From positions 992,001 to 1,056,000 of the forward strand of contig OZ038528.1 in assembly GCA_964036665.1 (NCBI GenBank): a stretch of DNA of 64,000 bases, written 5' to 3'. Shown piece after piece: positions 18,900 through 29,500 of this stretch (positions are counted from its first letter, which is position 1; every line of letters begins with the position of its first letter). The notes beneath the pieces are model-generated. The model was given only the letters and a program-made list of their open reading frames with translations, did no database searches and was not told the origin of the DNA. The position numbers and the translations under genes were made by a program. This stretch comes from Gordius sp. MW1 (Eukaryota; Nematomorpha; Gordioida; Gordea; Gordiidae).

Positions 18900-20880
18900 A
18901 AAGGGGTGTCACCTACAGGTTACACTGGGCAGCACAAATATACTCACTTATAAAGAAAATTTATTAAATTTTACAATTATGTATACAATATTAATGATTT
19001 TTTTTATAAAATACATAAAAATGTAATAACTAACATCAATGAGTATAAAATATGTTAATTATTATGAAATATTGACCAACAATGTATGAGAAGGCCTACT
19101 TTATAATATGCACAAAAAAATTCTACTAGCTTTATGACAAACGCCACCACGCCTCAGTAAACGATACCTTTTGTTGTATGTTATATAATTCTTAAAATTA
19201 GTTAATTTAGGGTTTAAAGTCCGCGCGGTTGTCCGTATTTTTAAAAATAATTTTGCACTATCTCTCTTTTGAAATTACATAATGTAATTTTCCCCTATTC
19301 AAGCATTATAGATGCCATGCATTTTGGCATGCAGCATCCAGCCCAAATGCAAATATAGGAAAATACCACATTTCTGTCGCGAAATAATAATCTAGTTGCA
19401 TCCTTATTTTGCTCAAAGCGATCGACACCGCCCATAAAACAATTAGACATTTTGATCATATCATGATACTGTATTACAATTTTTTTCTATTTTTTAGCTT
19501 TAGTGATTCTTCTAATAGAGGTGATAGGCTTGACCCTATTACAATTTGACAACATTGTGCCAATATTATTATTATTCCATCGGAGAGCCATCAAATAAGT
19601 GTTTTTTGATAGAAACCCTCGTTCTTTTACAACGATGATAAGGCATTTTAAACAATCGACCCGCACCGTTCCTGTGTCCCCAATATTCATCTTTGAAAGA
19701 CATATCATTAAATTGTGGCTCGTAAAAATTTTTTCGAAATAAATATTGTATGGACCGAATTCTGGTCGTAGTTCATTTACTAAGTCTAAACCGCTCTTCC
19801 TAAACTTATTTCGTTTTGTCAATTTAAGGAAAATTTAGCCACCTGGTAGGGTTGAAATGTGACAAGGTAGCCATTTTTTGTTGCAGCACCCCACATATTA
19901 TAGCCGAAACGAAAAGGCTTGCCTTTTATAAATGTTTTGCATCGTGGTCCCGAAACAAGGAACCATACACTCATCCATGGATATGTGAGAAGAGCTACGA
20001 TGTTTAAAGTTGCTTTTGAACTTTTCATTTAAAAGATCCATAAAATCTTGAACTTTAAAAAAAGTGTCAACCCTTACCAATTTGCTGTTGTCGGCCAAAT
20101 GTAAATATTTAGTTATTTCTTGGAAGCGATTTTACGCATTCCACTAGATACCATTATGTTAAACAGTCAGATCAGAGCTCCCAAAATATCTAAATATACT
20201 TAAGAAACAAGTAGCCCGTTAAATAAAGAATTGAGATTTAGACTTTAAATTCATTAACAGTTAAATTTACTCATTATCACTACTTACAAAATAACATCAT
20301 TTGAAATAAATTGTTTCGAGTAATCTTCAGGATTTTCCAAGTGGATGGGATCAAAGGTTAAATTAATCATATAATTTTTACCTCAAAGCGATATTAACTT
20401 TGTAATAAGGATATTTTTATACGAAATTACTTTAAAAAAATCAAATTAAAGCAAATAAAAAAGTAGCATTACTCATTTAAATAAGCTTATACGTATGGAC
20501 CTCTGCCCAGTGTAACCTACAGGTTACACCAAACTTTGGACCAATATTATTCCCATTTTAATTAACCAAAAACAATTAAATCTCATATCAAAATACTTGT
20601 GAAAGTGTCAAGAATTAATGATATAAATTAAAGTAAGATTACATATGGTTGAGTCTCCATTTTTAGTGAATATATGAGAGGCAGTCGAAACTTCAAAATT
20701 AGCGATATTTGAGACCTCATTATTAATGAAGGAGGGAAGAAGAAGGGGTATAAAACATATAAGCTTCACCTAAGTGTGTTCTCTCATATTCAATTTAAAA
20801 ATTAATATTTCATCCAATAGTTTAAAAATTATAAGCGTTCAAAGTGGTGTCACCTACAGGTTACACTGGTACCTCTCGGG
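18900..20880 (-). mobile_element. Decayed piggyBac-type element
   Basis: The transposase remnants at 19487-20098 are bracketed by copies of an almost palindromic 20-mer, GTGTAACCTACAGGTTACAC. One is at about 18906-18928 (gtgtcacctacaggttacac), one in opposite orientation at 20511-20530, and a third at about 20848-20868. The first and second extend into an inverted repeat (ctgcccagtgtaacct). Whether these are the true element ends or subterminal repeats is not resolved; TTAA target sites were not convincingly paired. Confidence 0.6.
19487..20098 (-). pseudogene. piggyBac-type (PGBD) transposase fragment, frameshifted
   Basis: Three overlapping minus-strand frames together follow the core of a PGBD/DDE_Tnp_1_7 domain: SMDECMVPCFG (the DE-x-M-x-x-F/Y-x-G motif with the first catalytic Asp), then CKTFIKGKPFRFGYNMWGAA, then FGPYNIYFEKIFTSHNL (a degraded DNFFTS motif) and MNIGDTGTVR (the GT-GT-R motif). 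Frame changes near 19820 and 19900-20000 and the F/E change at the second catalytic region show it is dead. The N-terminal part and the Cys-rich end are missing. Confidence 0.75.
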
Positions 20881-22864
20881 CTATCTAGGTTCAAAGAAAT
20901 AATAATTTTTAATATAATTTGAGTACTTTGTAATTGTTTTTAGAGGGTTTGTTTGCTATCGGGTCGGGTTAGTGTATCAAGCCCCATTTTTTTGTAAAAT
21001 TGATCCAAACCGATGCTGGAATCTTCTTAAGTCAAATTTGGCCTCCTCATATATAGAAATAATTTAAACCCTAACTTTGCATATACAATTGTTAATTTAT
21101 TAAATGTTTTTTTGACGTTCTGTCACCTTCTATAATCCTCAACCCACGAAAGTGTCAATTTAATAAACAGATTTAGACTTAAAACTTTTTTTCAGTATTT
21201 TAATAATGTAGCAAAAACTTTATTGAAAATTTCATCGTTTTTGTCCCAATATTTTGAAGCTTTATTACATATACGATTTTAGGATTATATGTAATTTGAC
21301 AAAAAGGGGGGGGGGGAATAAGATTTTCGTAGTCACAATAATTCTATGATATGGTATATGCAATTCTTTGCGAAATTATAATAATATACAGATTCGATAG
21401 GGAAAAGGGTCCTACTGTAAAAATATCTCCCTTTCGCCACACCGCCACGATGCATTAATATATACTGCGCTATCGTGTATACAGTCGAAACTTCTTAATC
21501 GCAAATCGGATTATCGCGAAAATCTTTTAATCGCGAAGTTAACCGCCATTTTGTTTTTTTTAAACGTTAATATTAACAAAAACATCGTTTATTGACAAAT
21601 CGCTTAATAGTACAATATCGGATATTCACAAACATTTTCGCTTAAATAACCAGATAATTATATAAAATATCGTTTTATTGCAAAGCGTAAGAAATGAATA
21701 TTTAATATATTGTACATATACTTTTATTTCCATCGTTTAGTCGCGAAATATCGGGTAATCGCGAATTTTTTTCAGGCCCAAGGCTTTGCAATTAAACGGT
21801 TTTGACGGGAAGGGAACAAAAGACATTAAAATAAGTAATAATTATGGTGTGATAAAATATAAAAATTTGAGGAATCAAAGATAAATAGAGAAATAGTCGA
21901 TGACAGCAACAGAAAGGTGACCAGCTGCTGGCGTGGAACTACCACAGTAACTTAGAAAGTTATTTTTCTTATTTTCAAACGATTTTTTTCTTTTTTACTA
22001 AAAACTTCTAATTTATGGATGTGTATAATATAAGATCGCTACTTATATTTTTAAATTCTATAGTTATTGATAGTTTTACGGAGTTATTTTTAATAATTTT
22101 GTAATTAGCTGTTATGAACACTTTAATATATTATTGCTAAAAATCTTTAAGTAGCGGTTTTGATGGTAAATATGTGATAATTAGTTAAATAACTTTGTAT
22201 GAACGTTAAATAAAGATGATGATAAAATTGAGAGTGACACTGGATCGATGGAGATGAAGATATTGAAAGAACTAGTACAGAAATGGCCTTACATGAGGTT
22301 TACCAAATATTTACATGATTAATTTTAACAAAAACCCACCAAAAAACTAAAATTAGTTTGATAGTTACATAAGAAATTAATGCTTTGCCAGGAATACATC
22401 TTCTTGGTATTTTAAACTAAACTATCGTGACCAATTACACCTATAAGCAATATATTCCAACAAGCCTAAATGGCCTTAAAATTTATTCTCTTGTGGATGC
22501 AAAACCATCTTAAACATTTAACTTAAAATTATATCCAGGCTCTCAACTATAAAGTCTATTTAATGTTAAACATGCCTAAAATTGATTCTTCTATTTTTTT
22601 AATATAATTATTTTATTGTGAATGCATATTTCTTATATTTTTTAAACCTTATATATTGTACATCATTATTGGGTATTTCCTTGTATAAAATCAGTGGGTT
22701 TGGATTAATTTATTAGGTAGAGGAAAACGGAGCATAATATTTCGGGCTATTATAGCCCATCATCAGGGGAAAAGTAGAAAAGTATATTAATGGGTAACAT
22801 AATTATACCTGGCTACAGCGAGAAATTAACAATAGCATTTGTAGGGATGGTTTTTATAAGAATA
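20881..22864. other. Repeat-containing intergenic region
   Basis: No gene. It contains a pogo/Tigger-like repeat (21478-21808), a G-run at 21306-21315, and a hammerhead-like CTGATGA/GAAA motif on the minus strand near 22737-22768. The rest is AT-rich. Confidence 0.5.
21478..21808. mobile_element. pogo/Tigger-like MITE
   Basis: Begins (TA)CAGTCGAAACTTCTTAATCG and ends near gcaattaaacggttttgac, whose complement (gtcaaaaccgtttaattgc) mirrors the start. This is the usual look of pogo-type terminal repeats with a TA target. A second copy of the left three quarters occurs at about 49578-49840 inside the Helitron. Rich in tcgcgaa motifs; no coding frame. Confidence 0.65.
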
Positions 22865-24473
22865 CTAGCTCACCCGGCAAACGTTGTTTTGCCCTATTAA
22901 AAATAAAATAAAAAATTTAAATAAGAAAAAAACTACCAATTAATATCTATATGTTCTACTTTTTACATTTTTTAAAACTTACATAAACGATGAAAATAAA
23001 TCCTTTATGCGCCCGCCATCCCTCCTCTCCACCCCAAATCGGTCCAGTAGTTTTCGAGGGGTCACGTTTTTTTGTTTTATACGTTGGTTTATACGTTTTG
23101 ACACTTAATAAAGACGTCCCTCAAAAACTACTGGACCGATTTGGCTTATGGCGGGCGCATAAAGGATTTATTTTCATCGTTTATGTAAGTTTCATAAAAT
23201 GTAAAAATAGACAAAATTTCTCCGACTTACACTTTATGAATAATTGACTAAAAACAAAATATTCATAACGCAGTATAGATATAACCCAAATAAGTTTATC
23301 CAATAATATAATTTACACGGAAAAGCATCTTTTATCATATGGAATAAAAAGCATATATGTAATTAATTGGTAAAGAGCATATTAAAACTTATTAACCCCT
23401 CAAAAACTACTGGACCGATTTGGCTTGAACAAATTTTAAAACATACTCCGGAGTATAGGGAATAAAGTATAAAATTTTAAGCGAAATCGGTCCAGTAGTT
23501 TTTGAGGGACGTCTTTATTAAGTGTCAAAACGTATAAACCAACGTATAAAACAAAAAAACGTGACCCCTCAAAAACTACTGGACCGATTTGGCTCGAACA
23601 AATCTTAAAACATGCTCCGAAGTATGGGGAATGAAATTTTGAGCCAAATCGGTCCAGTAGTTTTCGAGGGTTACCCAAATAAGTTTATCCAATAATATAA
23701 TTTACACGGAAAAGCATCTTTTATCATATGGAATAAAAAGCATATATGTAATTAGTTGGTAAAGAGTATATTAAAATTTATTAACCCCTCAAAAACTACT
23801 GGACCGATTTGGCTTGAACAAATTTTAAAACATGCTTCGGAGTTTAGGGAATAATGTATGCAATTTTGAGCCAAATCGGACCAGTAGTTTTTGAGGGACG
23901 TCTTTATTAAGTGTCAAAACGTATAAACCAACGTATAAAACAAAAAAACGTGACCCCTCGAAAACTACTGGACCGATTTGGCTCAAACAAATCTTAAAAC
24001 ATGCTCCGAAGTATGGGGAATAAAGTATGAAATTTTGAGCCAAATCGGTCGAGTAGTTTTTGAGGGACGTCTTTATTAAGTGTCAAAACGTATAAACCAA
24101 CGTATAAAACAAAAAAACGTGACCCCTCAAAAACTACTGGACCGATTTGGCTCAAACAAATCTTAAAACATGCTCCGAAGTATAGGGAATAAACTGTGAA
24201 ATTTTGAGCCAAATCGGTCTAGTAGTTTTTGAGGGACGTCTTTATTAAGTGCCAAAATGTATAAAACAAAAGAACGTGACCCCTCAAAAACTACTGGACC
24301 GATTTGGCTCAAACAAATCTTAAAACATGCTCCAGAGTATGGGGAATAAACTGTGAAATTTTGAGCCAAATCGGTCTGTTAGTTTTCCAAATTTGGTGGT
24401 GGCATAGATACAAACAAACACAATCAAACAAACACACAAACATACATACATAGTTTCATTTTTATATATAAGA
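22865..24473 (-). mobile_element. Non-autonomous Helitron-like element
   Basis: On the minus strand it starts TCTTATATATAAAAATGAAA and ends acgtttgccgggtgagCTAG next to a T, i.e. a 5' TC, a short GC-rich 3' hairpin and a CTAG end as expected of Helitrons inserted at A/T. The full-size relative at 49123-51994 starts TCTATATATATAAAAATG and ends ggccgggcacagCTAG. The inside has no coding frame but a tandem array (see 23020-24390). Confidence 0.75.
23020..24390. repeat. Tandem array of units with internal inverted repeats
   Basis: Units of about 169 bp (clear spacing between 23825, 23994 and 24163) each hold CTACTGGACCGATTTGGCTC and, facing it, its complement GAGCCAAATCGGTCCAGTAG, separated by a spacer with tcttaaaacatgctccgaag. 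Between pairs lies gggacgtctttattaagtgt and a run to acaaaaaaacgtgacccctc. At least six whole or partial units are present. The five overlapping minus-strand frames with the repeated text VLYVGLYVLTLNKD are translations of the array, not genes. Confidence 0.9.
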
Positions 24474-26529
24474 TAATAAGTACTGATGGTGGTAGGAAGG
24501 TGCGGCAACATAGCTAAAATGAGTAAATCAAAAGAGAAAATAACAGAAAAATAGAAAGGGGAAGGCAGGATTTTTATAAATTTCTTTTTTTGAATTGAAG
24601 CTAAAATACCATAAATGCCAAAACCTGCTGGTACAAAAACAAAAATGGATTTTGGCCTTGGTCGTAATCAGATAAGGTTAAAGTGAGGAACGGTCATCAT
24701 TTGTTTGCAGGGAATTATTTAACCAGTTTCGCAATCACCCGTTGTATAGCAACAACCGTGACAAATTGGCAAAAAAAAATTTATAAACTTAAATAAGCAG
24801 CAAAACGAAATATGAGTTAACCAAAATTTTGGCCGCTGGCCGGGTCAGACAAATTAGATGTAAGCAACGCTCAGCATTAATTTGCAGGGAATTATTTAGC
24901 CAGTTTCTCAATTATACGATATATAGCAGCAACCTAGACAAGTTGACTTAAGAAATTTATTAATAATAAAGTAATCAGTCAAGCACGAAAACAATTATGG
25001 AATTTGGGCTCGGGTGAGTCGAAAAAAGTAAAGCCAATCAGCGGTCATCAGCTAGTGTATTTACGAAAGTAAAATAAAGTACTTGTACTTTACAGAAGCA
25101 TAAGTTCACAGCCATTAAAAGCCCGTAAAAGTTTCCACGACATTTATTCAAAAATTAGAAGTTGGACAGGTCAGGACGGACGGGACTAAAAGCGAGTCCA
25201 TAAATTGCATAGCAATTAATAGGTGTATATGTGTTTGCATTAAGTTTTGAAATTAGCCGAGTTAGTCGTTAATTTTTCTGGTTGAGACGGTCGATCAGTT
25301 TACTAACTTCAATTCTTTGTTGTGTCACGCTCTGTGAGAAACGATCGGGTTGTTTCAATCTGGAAGGTCGATTCTTTAACGAGTGTTCGGCTAAGGTGGA
25401 TTAGGTCGCGCATCTTTGTAGCTTTGTGTTCATGGGTTCTTTAGGCCAAAGTTCTTTTTAGCAACAATAAATTGAATTTACTTTCTACATTTATAGTTTT
25501 TATAATATTTTAACCACAATCATAGGTGTAACTTGGATTTCATCAAAGGGGGGGGGTTATAATTTCGAGGTGAAATTATTTTTGTAACTATTTTTTGGAT
25601 AGAATGTTTGTTATCCTAAAAGTTAAAGTGACAATAGCGTAAAGATAATAAAATGCTAAAAGTAAAAGTTCAACAAATATTTATTTTTATTAAATCTACC
25701 TTAACAAGATTTGGCCCTCAAGCCCTCAACCTTATCTAAAAAGTGGGGAACATCTTTCCACGTTTTCCGGCGACAAACGTGAAGCATTTTTTATGAGGCA
25801 GAAAATTGCAATTACCATTTGTAAATACAATTCAATCGCGATATATGAATGTTTTCCTGATATTTAAAATAATGTATAATCAAATTTAATTTTATTTAAG
25901 ATGATTCAAAAATAAAGTATACTAATTAGTTAATATACAATATAAAAATTATATAAATTGAAAATCATGGGAGGGGTAAGGGGTTCTAACCCGAATACCA
26001 CCCCCTACGCTAATGACCACAATAAACGATAAATATCCCGACAATACAAACTTAAAAATTTATAAGAATCTTATCTCTATAAAACTTTAAAAATGACTGA
26101 CCTATGTTGAATATAAATTTAAAAAAATAGCATTTTTTATTGCCGAATCAATAATATAATGTATTATAAAATATGTAAATCACAAGTACTTTCAAGGGAT
26201 AAAAAAATTGTATACCTAATGTCTTATTGCAAGTTTAATTTTTCTCAAATTTAATTGAAAAGATGTAGGGTGAGTGAGATTGAGGATTGCGCTCCTATGT
26301 ATTATTTTTCTATTTTATGACGCATTACATTAATTTATAAATTACTATCCGAGGGAACGCCAGTTTAATAATTTATATATTTGTAATTTTTATTGATTAC
26401 TTAATTTTCTATTATAAATCTTGCCATGCAGATTTTTTATTCGCAAATTTTCCTAGTTGCTACATAATCACATATATGACCTTATTTAGTCATTAATGTA
26501 ACCTTATGTTAAGCTAAAAAATACAAAAG
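24474..26529. other. Intergenic with dispersed repeat
   Basis: No gene. About 24690-25240 contains repeat DNA. Its right part (25020-25230: gccaatcagcggtcatcag, aaattgcatagcaatta) is shared with 29700-29930 and in part with 38715-38765. A G-run is at 25548-25556. The last 200 bp is AT-rich and leads into the V-ATPase start. Confidence 0.55.
25000..25235. repeat. Dispersed repeat (copy at 29695-29925)
   Basis: Shares gaaaaaagtaaagccaatc, cagcggtcat, acagaagcataagt, aaaaattagaagttggac and taaattgcatagcaattaat with the segment at 29695-29925. Both run in the same direction and end near a tgtat. It could be a SINE-like or truncated element; no terminal repeats were identified. Confidence 0.65.
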
Positions 26530-29500
26530 ATGGGAAGTCTTTTTAGAAGTGAAGAAATGACATTATGTCAGTTCTTTTTACAAGCGGAATCGGCATACAC
26601 ATGCGTATCAGAATTGGGAGAGTTGGGATTAGTTCAATTTAGAGATGTATATTGGTTTATTGCAAAATTTTCATTAATTTTTTATAGTTAAATCCTGAAG
26701 TTAATGCCTTTCAACGAAAATTTACAAATGAAGTTCGGAGATGTGATGAAATGGAACGTAAATTAAGATTTCTACAAAAGGAAATCCAGAAAGATGGGAT
26801 TCCTATGTTAGATACAGGTGACAACCCACCAGCTCCTCTGCCTAGGGAAATGATTGATATAGAGGTTTAAATTTATTGCATCTATTAAAAGCCTGCTTTT
26901 AGTCAACTTTGGAAAAATTAGAGGTTGAAATGAAAGAAGTGAACACAAATGCTGAAGCCTTAAAGAAAAACTATTTAGAACTTACGGAGCTCAAACAAAT
27001 TTTAAGAAAAACCCATGCTTTTTTTGATGAAGTAATTGTAAAATCATAAAATTATTTGCTTTTTCAGCATAGCTTCTTATATTTAATCATTTAATGTAGC
27101 TTAGCTAAACTAATTTTTCTTTTTATTAATTGTTTTCTATTTACTGCTTCAAACAATGATATGCTACTGGGACAACACTAACCATTGCTGGTAATTGAGT
27201 TTTATGCATTTACATTTTTTTAAATTTAAATTCATTTTTAAATTTCTTAATATTAATTTTTTCCTTATTAATACTTAATCTCTTCCACTCCCAACTAAAC
27301 AACTACTGATATGTGGTCTGTTAAACAATAAAGTCACATCTTCAACCCAATCCACAACAAACAATCAAACAACAAATGAAAATTGTTAAAAATTATGATT
27401 ATTTCATCATCCACAATGATGATCAAAATGAAAATGATGATGATCCTGACGTATTAATTGTTGATGAAAATACCCAATTGCTCTCAAATAATGGCAATAA
27501 TCAATTTTCATATAAATCACTCTCAATATGGCAACGTGCCTGGCAATATTTGTTTAATCCTCATCATACCCAAATGACATCATTTGAAATGCAGATGAAT
27601 GAACCTCCAAGTGGCAGGGTAGATGAAGCTAAAAGCTTATTGCCCAATTTGGGAGGTTTAAGTCTTCAAGGTACCCCAGACTTGAGGGCTTCTTTTTCTG
27701 GAACTACAAGTGGTGTAACCATTGATTTCTCTGCCGGTACTAATGCTGCTTTAAAATTAGGGTAATACTCATATATAAATATTTTTATAACTCTTTTAAT
27801 CCATTAATCTTCTCAATTGCACGTGCATGATTGTTTCGGATTTTTCTAATTACTACTAACTCTCAATACTCATAAACGTAATTGTATTAGTAATAAAGAC
27901 TACTCTACTAAAATTTGTAATTAATCACTCTGCGCTATGTTTCTACATCTCTTTTTCCCATCGTTATTAACATAAAAATGCAGTTCTTTATATGGTAGAT
28001 AGAAAGTTAATTGTTGTTGATTGATACTTATTATGAACGTGCTTGTTAGCCGATTAATCTGTCACCTCCATTTGACGATCCCCTGGCTGAAGGAGATTCT
28101 AGGAGAAGATCTTCAGGTAATATCATGACAGACAGTGATACTGAGGCAGAAGATGCTAAAGTGGCAGCAGGCTTTAAAGCATTGAGGAGAATGACCGCGG
28201 CTCAGGCCTTGAGTCTGCAAAAGAGACCGGGCAATGGACCAACTGTGGTAAGACCACATGGAGCCCCTGCAGAAATTGGGGCATTTGTTACTGGAGATTT
28301 GGGGTTATATTTTATTTTTAAGTATTTATTATCTAACAAGGGATACACTAACCCCAACTTCATCTTTATACCAATGTTTTATTTACTATGCCTCTCTCTC
28401 TCTCATTTATATTAAATTGTTGTAAAAACTTTACTTATTATGTTAATGCTTAGGGAACACTATAATTATATTAACAACACTCACACCATTTCCAACATCC
28501 TTTCTCCTCAAAAATATTTGTATGTGCTAATAATTTCTAACACACTATCACACATCTTTTTTGCATGCATGACTTAATATTCATGTGTTATAACAATTTA
28601 TAATTGTATGCATCTATCTTAAATTGCTTTACATCTCTCATGTATGAATTGATCAGTTTTGTGGCAGGAGTGCTTTTGAGAGAAAGATTTCCAGCCTTTG
28701 AACGCTTATTGTGGAGGGCTTGTCGTGGTAACATATTTTTACGTCGTTCCGACATAGACATACCCTTGGAAGATCCGATCACGGTAAACAAACACTAAAC
28801 ATAATATGACAATCTCCAAACTTCTGTAATTTTCATGTTACAGTTAATAAAATTTAATTTTATCTTCCCCAAAAAGTTTGCATGTTAAAGTTAATCTATT
28901 TCATACTATTCATATAATTTATCCATGTTTAAGTGTTTATACTAGTGTTGTTAAAAAGGGCTGGGTTAGTCGACCAAACATAAACAGACCAAAGATGTTT
29001 TACTACCTACACATATGCCAATCTCCAGACTTGAGAATCATTTGAATGTTTATAGTTTATAATGTTAGATTTTATCTTCCCAAAGTTTGCATGTTATTAA
29101 ACGAAGTTTATTTTGTAATCAAATAATCTACCCATGTTTAAATGTTTACACTAGTGTTGTAAAAAGAGCTGGGTTGGGTCGACCAAACAAAGACAGACCA
29201 AGGTTTTTTGGTCTGTTTTTCTTAGTCGAACTTTCAAAAACAGACCAGTCGACCGTTAGTCTAAGTAAAACCGAAGGTCGACCACCCATTCGTTTTTACA
29301 ACGTACTATTTTATACATAACTCTTATTTTGTTTCGCGTTTAGGGAGAAAAGGTTAACAAAGTGGTGTTTATGATATTTTTTCAAGGAGATCAACTCAAG
29401 TCTAGGGTCAAGAAAATTTGTGAGGCGTAAGTCAATCGATGCAAACTTTATTTTTTTTAGTATTAATTTCAACGTGTGCCATTGGTTTCCTATAATGTTA

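Noticed and set aside
23020..24390. Possible CRISPR-like or coding tandem repeats
   Set aside because: Eukaryotic context, units contain facing inverted repeats and no variable spacers; the open frames are repeated translations of the array.
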